From NCBI RefSeq assembly GCF_035474595.1, contig NZ_DATIND010000149.1:1-64000 (forward strand): a DNA stretch of 64,000 bases, written 5' to 3'. The position numbers and the translations under genes were made by a program. This DNA comes from Longimicrobium sp. (GTDB lineage: Bacteria; Gemmatimonadota; Gemmatimonadetes; Longimicrobiales; Longimicrobiaceae). The notes under the pieces were generated by a model. That model did no database searches and had not been told where the DNA came from. It was given only the letters and a program-made list of their open reading frames with translations. This document shows positions 35,197 to 43,751 of this stretch, in pieces (the stretch's first letter is position 1; every line of letters begins with the position of its first letter).

Positions 35197-35205
35197 CGAT
35201 GTTTG

Positions 35206-35415
35206 TCAGCGGCCTAACGAGTGCTTCAGCGGCTTCGGCTTTCCGATCCCCTCCCGCGGATCGCGCGCGATCTCGAGCATGAGGTGGAGCACCTTCGCCG
35301 CGGTCCGCGGAGCCTCGGCGACCCACTTCGCCAGGTCCAGCAGGAACTGAGTAGATACGACCAGCGGCGTTTCCTCTTCCGGACCGTCGGTGCGCGGCCG
35401 GCCAGGCGGCGTCAT
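35206..35415 (-). pseudogene. N-terminal part of a YoeB toxin gene, cut by the cassette
   Basis: The minus strand encodes VVSTQFLLDLAKWVAEAPRT, then KVLHLMLEIARDPREGIGKP and KPLKHS, homologous to the intact toxin at 30717-31028. Sequence identity to a toxin stops at codon TCG (35218-35220). The last codons L-G-R-stop come from the cassette. The rest of the gene is at 31544-31648. Confidence 0.87.
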
Positions 35416-35644
35416 CGTGGCGATGCGCGGGAGGTGCATCGAGGATCGCCGCCCAGCGGTCCAGCTCCGCGATGGAATCCAGCAGCAGCTTCGCGCTCGC
35501 GGGATTCCGCAGCAGGTGGGCCGTCTCGTCCCGCCAGCGCCCGCGCAGGCGCGGCCTTCGCAGGCCAAGATCGCGCGTGCCCGGCGTGGATCCCCTCCAC
35601 CTCGATCGAACGGTTCCTATCCGCATCCGCTTCCTCCTCGCCAT
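35416..35644 (-). pseudogene. Antitoxin remnant of the second toxin-antitoxin unit
   Basis: It begins MARRKRMRIG and contains DLGLRRPRLRGRWRDETAHL and SIAELDRW, parallel to the antitoxin at 31006-31257. The reading frame has lost its stop and runs on into out-of-frame toxin sequence. Either a frameshift has broken it or the end has diverged. Confidence 0.65.
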
Positions 35645-35782
35645 GGTCGATTCGCTTGCCGGAAGTGGACGGTAAGGCTGTGGTTCGCTCGCGTCAAGTA
35701 CTAATCTGATCGATAGATAAAGCTGTTCCACCGGTGGCGCAATGGGGATTCCGGACGGGTGGAATGCGCCAGCGGGGGAACG
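35641..35782 (-). repeat. 140-bp direct repeat, right copy
   Basis: The partner of 31255-31394. It is the 5' region of the second toxin-antitoxin unit and borders the AI-2E transporter gene. Confidence 0.93.
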
Positions 35783-35906
35783 GCGTGGCGGCGGAGTTGC
35801 ACCGTGCTCAGGCACGCGCCCGAAATCCGGCCGCGGCTTCCGTGGCCGGGCGGGGTACGATAGCTTTCGCCAGCGCCAGCCCGGCTCCCCCACACGCCCA
35901 AGCCCA

Positions 35907-37073
35907 ATGCCCGCACGGCACCCGTCGGAATCGCCCTCGCCCTACAGCGTGCTGATCGCCACCATCTTCGCGGTCCTGCTGCTGCTGTTCGTGTACAGCG
36001 TGGCCGACGTGCTGCTGATGGTGTTCGTGGCCGCGCTCTTCTCGCTGTACCTGGGCGCCATCGCCGACTTCCTGCAGGCGCGGGCCAACATGCCGCGCGG
36101 GCTGGGGCTCGCCTGCGCCATGCTGCTGACCGTGCTGCTGGCCGCCGGCGTGGGCTGGCTGGTCATCCCCCCCGTGCTGAAGCAGACGCAGGAGCTGGTG
36201 GCCGCGCTTCCGCGCGAGATCACCGGGTGGACCGAGGGGCTGCGCACCATGGTGGGGCGCTACCCCATCCTGCAGTCGGTCATCCACCCCGACGAGGTGC
36301 AGCGGCAGCTTTCGGGGATGATGGCGAACGCCTCCAAGCTGGTGCCCGCGGTGCTGAACTTCATGCACGGGTTCATCGACCTCAGCGGCATCCTGGTGAT
36401 GGGGATCTACCTGGCGTCGCGCCCGGAGATGTACCGCGAGGGAATCATCGCGCTGTCGCCGCCGGTGCACCGCGAGCTGGTGCGCGACATCCTGGCCGAC
36501 CTGAAGCGCAGCCTGCGCGCGTGGATCGGCGGGCAGATGATGGCCATGTTCTTCCTGGGCGTGCTGACCTTCGCGGGACTGTCGATCCTGAAGGTGCCGT
36601 TCGCCCTGGCGTTCGGCGTGTTCACCGGCGTGGCCGTGCTGGTCCCCTTCTTCGGCTCGCTGCTGTCGACGCTCCTCCCGGCGATCCTGGTCGTCGGGCA
36701 GGGGGGGATCGTGCAGGCGCTGGGGGTGGTGGTGCTGGGCGTGGTGATCCACGTGATCGAGGGGAACATCATCCACCCGATCGTGATGGAGCGCCGGGTG
36801 CACCTGCCGCCGGTGCTCTCCATCACCAGCGTGCTGGTGATGGGCGAGCTGCTGGGCTTCATCGGCCTGCTGGTCGCCGTCCCCGTGCTGGCCACCACGA
36901 TGGTGATCGTGCGCCGCATCTACATCCACCGCCTGCTGGAGGGGAAGGGCTTCCGCCGCTTCGTCCGCGACGCGCCCACCGAGATCCGCCTCCCCGACGG
37001 GGTGCAGCGGGTTGACCCGGCGCTGGTGAGCATCCCCGCCATCCTCGAGGAAGCCGGCGCCGCGCCGCGCTGA
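35907..37073 (+). CDS. AI-2E family transporter
   Basis: The 388-residue membrane protein begins with a short hydrophilic stretch and two hydrophobic helices (VLIATIFAVLLLLFVYSV and onwards). It then has the family's periplasmic-type helical segment and a C-terminal cluster containing PFFGSLLSTLLPAILVV and EGNIIHPIVMERRVHLPPV. The PIVMxxxVxLxP segment is diagnostic. Members export signals or act as Na+/H+ exchangers, so the substrate is unknown. The ATG at 35907 is chosen because upstream sequence belongs to the direct repeat. Confidence 0.9.
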   Translation: MPARHPSESPSPYSVLIATIFAVLLLLFVYSVADVLLMVFVAALFSLYLGAIADFLQARANMPRGLGLACAMLLTVLLAAGVGWLVIPPVLKQTQELVAALPREITGWTEGLRTMVGRYPILQSVIHPDEVQRQLSGMMANASKLVPAVLNFMHGFIDLSGILVMGIYLASRPEMYREGIIALSPPVHRELVRDILADLKRSLRAWIGGQMMAMFFLGVLTFAGLSILKVPFALAFGVFTGVAVLVPFFGSLLSTLLPAILVVGQGGIVQALGVVVLGVVIHVIEGNIIHPIVMERRVHLPPVLSITSVLVMGELLGFIGLLVAVPVLATTMVIVRRIYIHRLLEGKGFRRFVRDAPTEIRLPDGVQRVDPALVSIPAILEEAGAAPR

Positions 37074-37104
37074 CGTCTCCATCGACCGAAACGACGACCG
37101 CCCG

Positions 37105-38211
37105 ATGCTCGACGCCAAGGACGCGCTGTCCGGCTACCGCTACCTGGTGCTGGCCGAGGGGATGTTCGGCCCGCAGACCAGCAAGACGGCCAACAGCGCG
37201 GTCCGCTACCTCCCGGGTCGCGTGCTGGCGGTGATCGACTCGCGCCACGCCGGGGAGAGCGTGGGGGACGTGCTCGGCTTCGGCGGGACGATTCCCGTGC
37301 TGGCGACGGTGGAGGAGGGGCTGGGGCGCGGCGCGACGGCGCTGCTGATCGGGATCGCGCCGCAGGGCGGGCAGCTGCCCGGGAGCTGGCGGCCGATGCT
37401 GAACGCGGCGATCGACGCGGGGCTCGACGTGGTCAGCGGGCTGCACTTCCACCTGTCGGACGACGCGGAGCTGCGCGAGCGGGCGGCCGCGCGCGGCGTG
37501 CGCATCCACGACCTGCGCAAGCCGCCGGCTCAACTCCCCGTCTCCACCGGCCGGGCGCGGCTGGTGGACGCGCTGGTGGTGCACACGGTGGGGACGGACT
37601 GCAACATCGGGAAGATGACGGCGGCGCTGCAGATCCGCGACGCGCTGGCCGCCCGCGGCACCCGCGTGGGCTTCGCCGCCACCGGGCAGACGGGGATCCT
37701 GATCGAGGGATGGGGGATCTCGGTGGATGCGGTGGTCGCCGATTTCGTGGGCGGCGCGGCGGAGCAGCTGGTGCTGCGCGCGGCGGAGGGGAACGACGTG
37801 GTGCTGGTGGAGGGGCAGGGCTCGCTGGTGCACCCGGGCTACTCGGGCGTCACGCTGGGGCTGCTGCACGGGTCGATGCCGGACGCGATGATCCTGTGCC
37901 ACCAGCCGTCGCGCCAGTGCCCGTGGAACGCCGCGCACCGCTACGACTGGATGCGCCTCCCGAGCGTGCCGGAGATGATCCGCATCTGCGAAAGCGCCAT
38001 CGCCCCGCTGCGCGAGTCGCGGGTGATCGGGATCGCGCTGAACACCTGGGATCTGACGGACGAGCAGGCCCGCGACGAGGCGCGCCGCCTGGAGGACGCC
38101 ACCGGCCTCCCGGCGACCGACCCGGTGCGCTTCGACCCGTCCCCGCTCGCCGGCGCGATCGTGGCCGCGGCGGAGCGGAAGCGGGCGGGCCGAGCGGGGA
38201 TGGGCGGGTGA
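37105..38211 (+). CDS. DUF1611 (DgcN-like) P-loop protein
   Basis: The 368-residue protein has an N-terminal Rossmann-like domain (YLVLAEGMFGPQTSKTANS, GFGGTIPV) and a C-terminal P-loop domain with HTVGTDCNIGKMTAAL at about 154-169 and VLVEGQGSLVHP near 234. This is the DUF1611 architecture; some members (DgcN) N-acetylate D-amino acids with DgcA partners. No racemase or peptidase partner gene is adjacent, so the substrate remains open. It begins 31 bp after the transporter gene. Confidence 0.88.
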   Translation: MLDAKDALSGYRYLVLAEGMFGPQTSKTANSAVRYLPGRVLAVIDSRHAGESVGDVLGFGGTIPVLATVEEGLGRGATALLIGIAPQGGQLPGSWRPMLNAAIDAGLDVVSGLHFHLSDDAELRERAAARGVRIHDLRKPPAQLPVSTGRARLVDALVVHTVGTDCNIGKMTAALQIRDALAARGTRVGFAATGQTGILIEGWGISVDAVVADFVGGAAEQLVLRAAEGNDVVLVEGQGSLVHPGYSGVTLGLLHGSMPDAMILCHQPSRQCPWNAAHRYDWMRLPSVPEMIRICESAIAPLRESRVIGIALNTWDLTDEQARDEARRLEDATGLPATDPVRFDPSPLAGAIVAAAERKRAGRAGMGG

Positions 38212-38220
38212 GGGACAGAA

Positions 38221-38285
38221 GGCGGCTGAAGCCGCGGGGCCGCGGCAACAACCAGGAAAGCCTCGCAAACCGCGCGAGGCTTCAA
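38221..38285 (-). repeat. Two-hairpin repeat, type A, copy 5
   Basis: Reverse orientation. The linker is extended by GGGCCGCG relative to other copies. Confidence 0.85.
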
Positions 38286-38321
38286 CAGCGGAAACGCCGA
38301 GTCGTTGCCATCACCAACACA

Positions 38322-38360
38322 GAACCGCCGCCCCTCCGATGTTCGGAGTGGCGGCGGTTC
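38322..38360. terminator. Bidirectional terminator hairpin
   Basis: GAACCGCCGCCCCTCCG pairs with CGGAGTGGCGGCGGTTC (one mismatch) between two convergent genes. Confidence 0.75.
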
Positions 38361-38391
38361 GCATCGGGAGCCGCTTCTTCCACCGCCGCCG

Positions 38392-39612
38392 TCAGATTAT
38401 CCGCCGCAGGGTGAGGACGACCTCGCGGATGGTGGTGCCGCGGCGGAGGGTCAGGCGCCGGTGCGCGCCGTCCGCGTTGAACATCGCCCGGATCTCGTCC
38501 AGCGACCCGGCGTCCGCGCGGCGGCCATCGATGGCGAGGAGGACGTCGCCGGGAGCGATTCCCGCATCCGCCGCGGGGCCCGCGGCGATGACGTACTCCA
38601 CGCTCACCGGCTGGTCCGGAGCCGCGGCGAGCCCCATTCCGCTCATGTCGGTGTCGTACGGCTCGGCGAAGGCGGGGCCAGCCTCGAAGATCACCCGCGA
38701 GCGCGCGTAGTCCAGCACCATGGTGGTGCGGCGGAAGACCGGCGCGCCCACGGTGCCGTCGGCCATCGTGCTGCCGAAGAAACCCTCGGCGCGCTCCGCC
38801 AGCCCCGCCGTGGGCGCCGCCACGCGCAGCCCGCCGATCTCCAGCGCGCCCAGCCGGGTGATGCGGCCGACGACCGTTCCGCCCACGCCCGTGCCGATGG
38901 GCGCCTCGTATCCCGCGGCGGAGAGCAGCCCGTGCGCGGCCACGAACGGCGCCGTCAGCCGCACCGCGAGCACGCTGGAGCCCAGGTCCAGGAGCAGCCG
39001 CGCGGAAACCGGCGCGCCGCCCGCCGGCGTGATCCGGGCCTGCACCATGGGGATGCGCAGCGCGAGCGACACCGGCACCTCCACGCCCGGCCCGCGGTAC
39101 TCGTAGCCGTCGGGGTCGTACAGCCGCAGCCGGCGCGCGGCGTAGTCGATCTCCACCACGTACCGGCTGATGAAGTCGTATCCCAGCGTGCCGCGGATGT
39201 CCGTGCCCCGCGAGCGCGAAACGGCCTCGAGCGGGACGAGCGCCACCGTCACGTCGCGCATCCGTACGGGTCCCACGGCGATCGAGTCCGCCTGCCCCAG
39301 GCTGATGCCGAAGGTGCCGGACCCCTGCACCTGCGCCCGCCCGGGAAGCACCCGCACGTGCGCCGCCGACGGAGCCCACGCCGCGTCGAGCGACGAGACG
39401 CTGGAGCCGGTGTCGAGCAGCAGCCAGCCGCGCACCCCGTTCACCGACGCGTCCAGCATGACGTGGTCGCCGCGCAGCACGAACGGGATCTCGGCCACCA
39501 GCGTGTTCGCGGCGGCCGCCGGTGCGGGTGAAGCGATCGTGGCGACGCTCATGGGAAGATGCGGGAGAATGGTGGCGGCCAGGAGAGCCGTGCAGAGAAG
39601 CGGTTGGAGCAT
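38392..39612 (-). CDS. Secreted retropepsin-like aspartyl protease with PDZ domain
   Basis: The 406-residue protein starts at ATG 39612 with a signal peptide ending near residue 35. Two retropepsin-like lobes follow: LLLDTGSS with catalytic D67 and, in the second lobe, LLLDLGSS around D209. A C-terminal PDZ domain (about 325-405) contains AAGPAADAGIAPGDVLLAID. Such proteins are periplasmic and of unknown substrate. The longer frame upstream of 39612 lacks a signal peptide and was not used. Confidence 0.88.
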   Translation of the reverse strand: MLQPLLCTALLAATILPHLPMSVATIASPAPAAAANTLVAEIPFVLRGDHVMLDASVNGVRGWLLLDTGSSVSSLDAAWAPSAAHVRVLPGRAQVQGSGTFGISLGQADSIAVGPVRMRDVTVALVPLEAVSRSRGTDIRGTLGYDFISRYVVEIDYAARRLRLYDPDGYEYRGPGVEVPVSLALRIPMVQARITPAGGAPVSARLLLDLGSSVLAVRLTAPFVAAHGLLSAAGYEAPIGTGVGGTVVGRITRLGALEIGGLRVAAPTAGLAERAEGFFGSTMADGTVGAPVFRRTTMVLDYARSRVIFEAGPAFAEPYDTDMSGMGLAAAPDQPVSVEYVIAAGPAADAGIAPGDVLLAIDGRRADAGSLDEIRAMFNADGAHRRLTLRRGTTIREVVLTLRRII

Positions 39613-39721
39613 CGGGGGTGTCTCCGGCGGGCGTGAGATGTGAATCAAGATTCGCAAATCGAATATGCGAACGTGAATTCACATCTGTCAAGCATCTCGT
39701 GCCCGATGCTGGCGACACACG

Positions 39722-39760
39722 AAAACCGCCGCCCCCGGTTGCTCCGGAGGCGGCGGTTCG
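39722..39760 (-). terminator. Terminator of the yggX-like gene
   Basis: On the minus strand AACCGCCGCC pairs with GGCGGCGGTT and is followed by TTT. It resembles the hairpin at 38322 in sequence. Confidence 0.75.
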
Positions 39761-39797
39761 TGGTCTGTCCCTGTCCCTGTTCCCTATCCCCTGCAGT

Positions 39798-40076
39798 TCA
39801 CCACTGCACCGTCCCCTGCTTGGACGTGTCGACCTTCTCGGTCTCGCCGGTGCCGAAGAAGAACTCGGTGGTCTGGTCCGTGAGGAACTTGCGGGACTCC
39901 GGGTCGCGCAGGTTCAGGCCGTAGTGGTTGATGAGCGCCGTCTGGCGCTGCAGCCACTGCGCCCAGCAGTCCTGGCACACCTCGGCCTGCAGCTTCTTCC
40001 CCAGGTCGTTGTTGAACGGGGGCCAGGCGAGCCCCGGCCTGGTCTGCCCGCAGCGCACGCACGTGACGTCGGCCAT
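39798..40076 (-). CDS. yggX: Fe(2+)-trafficking / oxidative damage protection protein YggX
   Basis: YggX proteins protect iron-sulfur clusters and may shuttle ferrous iron. The 92-residue protein has the family start VTCVRCGQTRPGLAWPPFNN (here with an extra Cys pair), the GKKLQAEVCQDCWAQWLQRQ helix and the conserved ending around NLRDPESRKFLTDQTTEFFF. The family normally has one N-terminal Cys; the CxxC plus CxxC pattern here could bind a metal more firmly. A terminator follows. Confidence 0.92.
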   Translation of the reverse strand: MADVTCVRCGQTRPGLAWPPFNNDLGKKLQAEVCQDCWAQWLQRQTALINHYGLNLRDPESRKFLTDQTTEFFFGTGETEKVDTSKQGTVQW

Positions 40077-40178
40077 CTTTCGTCTCTCGATCTTTCTCGT
40101 TCAGTTGCGCGCACGGTGCGCGGCGCCGGAATATACCGGCCCGCGCAAGTCGCGTCCAACCCGCACGCCGCAAGCCGC

Positions 40179-40379
40179 ATGGCCGAGCCCATCCCCGCGC
40201 GCCTGAGCGACGAAGGCCGCACCGCCACCTGGAACCCGGCGCTCACCCGCGCCGCGCACGTCCTCCTGCGCGTGCGCCGCGAGGACGGCAGCGTCGAGGA
40301 GCGCCGCTCCATGAACAGCGGCCGCGCCAAGGTCCGCGACGGCGAGTGCATCGAGCAGGTCGCCGCGGCGGAGGAGTAG
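40179..40379 (+). CDS. Small hypothetical protein divergent from yggX
   Basis: The 66-residue frame has strong G/C third-position bias, begins with ATG, and encodes a basic to mixed-charge protein without membrane segment (MAEPIPARLSDEGRTATWNP...). It shares the 100-bp upstream gap with yggX. I recognise no domain. The codon bias is the main support. Confidence 0.5.
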   Translation: MAEPIPARLSDEGRTATWNPALTRAAHVLLRVRREDGSVEERRSMNSGRAKVRDGECIEQVAAAEE

Positions 40380-40512
40380 GCGCGCGCGATCCTTTCTCGC
40401 ATCTCCCGGGTTTTTCAGCAGGGCTCTCACGAGGTCACCTCTTTGCCCCTTGCGATACCAGATCCGGGCGGAAGAATCAGTGCATCTCGCCGAGTCACGT
40501 GCTGCGGCGGCG

Positions 40513-40582
40513 ATAGATCCTTCGGCCTGCAAGCGCTTGCGCCGATTCTGGTCAGGGCGTGGCCGGCCTCAGGATGACGTCG
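40513..40582 (-). repeat. 70-bp repeat family C, copy 2
   Basis: GATAGATCCTTCGGCCTGC at one end and GGCCGGCCTCAGGATGACGTC at the other. Confidence 0.8.
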
Positions 40583-41092
40583 GGGTTGGCGCAGCGAGGA
40601 TGCACGAACTGAATCCCCGGATTTGGTGTGAGAGCTTGCGGTGTTCGGTGAGACGATGCATCGGCGGGGGATGGGGATCATCTGTCCCACGTGTACCAGA
40701 CTTGCCACGGAATTCGACTCTGCTACTCATCTCCCGATGTCTCCCGTTTCTTCGTAACTGGTTGCGGGAGATGGAGATGAAGCCACGGCACGGCGGCCGG
40801 TCTGGCGATTGCCCTATGGCTCGCCGACGCGGAACACTGCTTCCGCGGACCACGCCGCCGGTATCGGCCAGAGCGGTTCCCTTCGGCCTCCTTCCTCACC
40901 GGCGCACCCGCCTGCCCCCCGCCGGGCCCAAACCCGGTCCTCTTCCGCGGCGGTACCCGCGCCCGCACCGGCCCTGAGACGGCCGGAGCGAGCGGGCCGG
41001 GTGCCGATCCGCCCCTTCCACAGCGGCACGACATCCCCGCACGGCCCCGCCCGGCAACGGCAACGAGGCGCGCGTCCAGCATGGCACGACTC
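40583..41092. other. Intergenic region without recognisable gene
   Basis: About 500 bp whose open frames give proline/arginine-rich shadows with no domain. No clear promoter or ribosome binding site is seen. Confidence 0.5.
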
Positions 41093-41124
41093 GGCGCCCC
41101 GGCTCGGACATGAGCCGGGGCGCC
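41093..41124 (-). terminator. Terminator of the haloperoxidase gene
   Basis: Perfect 13-bp stem GGCGCCCCGGCTC / GAGCCGGGGCGCC with a 6-nt loop, 39 bp beyond the stop. Confidence 0.78.
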
Positions 41125-41162
41125 GCCTGTCACGCCGCGCCATTCTCGGCCGCGGCGCGGGG

Positions 41163-43079
41163 TCACAGCTCCGGGTCGCCTCCGCCAACGCCGGTGCAGA
41201 GGAACGACGTGCGCGTGCGCAGGCACGAGCCCGGCGGGTCGGTTCCGAGGTTCTCGGGGCAGATGCCGCCCGGCCGGATGCGGATGTACGTGCCGTCGTA
41301 GCGCCGGAGACGGATCTCGTACTCCTCGTTGTAGACGTTGCGCTGGTTGCACAGGATGCTGATGGCCACGTCCTCGCCCAGCCGGACGGCCTCCTGGTGG
41401 TCGGTGCGCCAGTGCACGCCCGCCCACAGGCGCGCGATCCCGACGTTGTCCACCAGCTTGTTGATCTCCCCCTCCAGCGTCAGCGCGGTGTCGCCGCTGG
41501 GGTCGAACTGCGTCAGCGCCAGCCCGTCGTCGGTGGGCACCACCGGGTTCAGGATCAGGTAGTCGCCGGGGAAGAACGCCTTCAGGATGGTTCCCAGCGC
41601 CCCCGCCACGGTGGAGTGCCCCGAGCCGTACGACGGGTGCAGCGGGCTCCCCTCGGCGAACGCCTGCGGGAGCAGGTAGGTGCCGCCCTCGGGGAAGCGC
41701 CGCAGGTTGGCGTTCTGCTGCAGGTTGTGCGGGAAGATCCGCGGCGTCAGCACGTTGGCGTCGAGCCGCGCGAAGTTGGCGGCGTGGAAGGGGTACGCCG
41801 TGGCCCCCACCTTCTGGTTGTGGATGCGCCCGCCGAACTCCTCGGGGCGCAGCCGCCGGTGCACCGCCCACTTCTGGTACCACACCGCCTTCAGCGCCCG
41901 GTTCATCGTCTCCACCAGCAGCGAGATCAGGTGCGGCTTGCCGAAGGTGGAGAAGCCCTCCTGGGTGACCGACTTCCCCGGGAACTGCTGCTGGAACGCC
42001 GTGGCGGAGTTCACGTACGGCAGGCAGCGCGCGTACTCCACCCCGCGCCCCGCCGCCTCCTCGCACCGCCGCAGCGGCTCGGCGGGCGAGCAGAGCTGCA
42101 GCGCGGCGTTCAGGAACGCGTTGAAGGTCGAGTCCACGTGCACGAACGCCGTGAGGTCGCGCCCGTTGCGGATCCAGCGCCGCGTGTCGTCGCACGCCGT
42201 CTGGTCGCGGTCGCACCCGTCCTGCACCGCCAGCCACTCGTTGTAGGCGGTCAGGTAGTCGATCCCCGGCTGCACCGTGCGGATGCGCCCGGGGATGCGC
42301 TGCGCGCCGTACGGCGTGTCCATGTAGAAGAACTGCGAGACGTACGGCCCCACCTGGCTTCCCGGCGTGATGCCGCGGAAGAGCACGTCGTTGCTGGCGG
42401 TGGGGGCGAAGATGCAGGCGTAGCCGGCCAGGTCGGTGCGGGCGGCGGTGATCAGCGGGTCGGTGGCGTACTGGGTGAAGGCCACGTCACGCGCCAGCGC
42501 CTGCCAGTACAGCTCCGCGATCTCGGAGATCTCCTCGGCGCTGCTGAACTTGGGCGCCGGGGGAAGGCAGAGGGCGTGCGAGTCGAAGCCCTCCAGGTCG
42601 AACGCGAACGCCGACTGCGGGTCCACCAGCAGCCGCCGGCGTGCCATGCACTCCAGCTGCGGCGGCACCCCCGACGGGATGGCGGGCATGCAGTCGGGGC
42701 AGCACCCCAGGTTGATTCCCTCGAACAGGTTGGGGTTCCGGGTGGCGATGGCCTGCAGCAGCTTGCAGTACTCGTTGCTGTCGACCTCGCCCAGGTTGTT
42801 GTGCGGCAGCCCCTTGCTGTAGCTGGCGATGAAGCGGTTGGGGAACGAGGCCTGGAACTCGATCTCGTCGCAGTTGCAGGGGTGGCTGCGCGGCGAGTTG
42901 GCCTCGTTGGCCGCCTGCAGCTTCACGGCCCGGCTGAGGTCCTGCCGTTCCTCCGGGCTGCACGGACCGATCTCGCACCCCACGTTGCAGATGGCCGCTG
43001 GGGTCGGCGGGTCGGTGGTGCAGGGTGCGGGCGGTACGCAGCCCGCGGGGAGGTTTCGTGGGGGGCACGGGAACGCCAT
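41163..43079 (-). CDS. Vanadium-dependent haloperoxidase-like protein
   Basis: The 638-residue protein has the vanadate-binding residues of the vanadium haloperoxidase/PAP2 superfamily. These are K403 and R411 in KWAVHRRLRPEEF, S486-G487-H488 in HPSYGSGHS (H488 as acid-base), R550, and H556 as the metal ligand in ARLWAGVHWRTD. A Cys-rich N-terminal region (14 or so Cys before residue 150) is unusual. No signal peptide is obvious. The enzyme would oxidise halides with H2O2. I start at ATG 43079, where the compositionally normal sequence begins; a 59-residue Arg/Pro-rich upstream extension is open. Confidence 0.9.
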   Translation of the reverse strand: MAFPCPPRNLPAGCVPPAPCTTDPPTPAAICNVGCEIGPCSPEERQDLSRAVKLQAANEANSPRSHPCNCDEIEFQASFPNRFIASYSKGLPHNNLGEVDSNEYCKLLQAIATRNPNLFEGINLGCCPDCMPAIPSGVPPQLECMARRRLLVDPQSAFAFDLEGFDSHALCLPPAPKFSSAEEISEIAELYWQALARDVAFTQYATDPLITAARTDLAGYACIFAPTASNDVLFRGITPGSQVGPYVSQFFYMDTPYGAQRIPGRIRTVQPGIDYLTAYNEWLAVQDGCDRDQTACDDTRRWIRNGRDLTAFVHVDSTFNAFLNAALQLCSPAEPLRRCEEAAGRGVEYARCLPYVNSATAFQQQFPGKSVTQEGFSTFGKPHLISLLVETMNRALKAVWYQKWAVHRRLRPEEFGGRIHNQKVGATAYPFHAANFARLDANVLTPRIFPHNLQQNANLRRFPEGGTYLLPQAFAEGSPLHPSYGSGHSTVAGALGTILKAFFPGDYLILNPVVPTDDGLALTQFDPSGDTALTLEGEINKLVDNVGIARLWAGVHWRTDHQEAVRLGEDVAISILCNQRNVYNEEYEIRLRRYDGTYIRIRPGGICPENLGTDPPGSCLRTRTSFLCTGVGGGDPEL

Positions 43080-43254
43080 GGAGCACCTGCCTTGTGAAGT
43101 GGGGGCAGGACGCGCCGGCGAGAGTCGCCGGCAGCGGAAGGGGGACGGGCAGGGCGGAGGGAGGTGGAGGCGCGGAACAGGCGTTTTCACGTCCCGGCGT
43201 AATGCGAGCGCCCTTCGTTGAGCAGTACTCCCGGCGAGTGGGGTTGTTTCGGAC

Positions 43255-43400
43255 AATAGATTAGAAAAACGTTAAGTAAGTTAAAACTGTGTCAACATCA
43301 AACACACCACTCGCTAAAACAGTAACAAAAACAGCCTTTTGTTGATCACATAGATCACACTACTCACAGCACCTGTAACAGGATGACCTGTAAGAGGGGG
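43255..43400 (-). promoter_or_regulatory. AT-rich upstream region of the haloperoxidase gene with inverted repeat
   Basis: A sharp AT-rich patch in a GC-rich window. TGATC (43343-43347) and GATCA (43353-43357) form an inverted repeat around ACATA, CRP/FNR-site-like. On the minus strand TTGACA occurs at about 43293, but no matching -10 is clear. Confidence 0.5.
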
Positions 43401-43404
43401 CTCT

Positions 43405-43751
43405 GTGGTGCGGCCGGCCTCTCGCCGAAGTGCTGTTGCCGGTCGGTCAAAACCCTTCTCTCAGCGGCAGGAACCTAGACCCGCGCAAGAACGTGGGGGA
43501 CGCTGCTCGGGGCGTTCGGGAGGCGGTTTTGGAGGAGGGGTGGAGGTCCTTCAGGCGGTGCTTCGCGGGCCCTCGCTGGCGCGCGGCAGAGTTCGACTGG
43601 GCCGTCACCGCGGCCCGCACTGTGGGAAGTCTACGGGCGCGCGATCGGCTCGGCTGATTCCCGGAAGATGCTCTTCGCGAAGTCGTCGAGGGCGGAAGTA
43701 CTGTCCGGCTCGAAGGAGTTCCAGGGCGTCTTCCACGGTGCTGCCGTTCAA
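43405..43751. other. Intergenic region without supported gene
   Basis: A 75-codon plus-strand frame (about 43430-43657) is open but shows weak codon bias and no domain. I see nothing else. Confidence 0.45.

Larger units (their letters stand above)
31649..35217 (-). mobile_element. Integron-type gene cassette carrying a caspase operon, inserted in a yoeB gene
   Basis: This 3569-bp segment starts with TTAGGC at the 35217 end and finishes with an attC-like site whose last base is the G at 31649. It interrupts a YoeB-type toxin gene between a TCG and a TTG codon; removing it rejoins the reading frame. It is visibly less GC-rich than its flanks, and its genes use many A- and T-ending codons. Every predicted gene runs on the minus strand, towards the attC, as in integron cassettes. 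No integrase gene is in the window, so insertion at a secondary G|TT site by an integrase acting in trans is inferred. Confidence 0.83.

Noticed and set aside
31255-35782. The 140-bp direct repeats as ends of a transposon or genomic island
   Set aside because: They begin at antitoxin start codons and belong to a tandem duplication. The AT-rich block has its own sharper boundaries (35217 and 31649) inside the outer unit.
43430-43657. 75-codon plus-strand frame upstream of the PLP enzyme
   Set aside because: Weak codon bias, no domain, no convincing start site.
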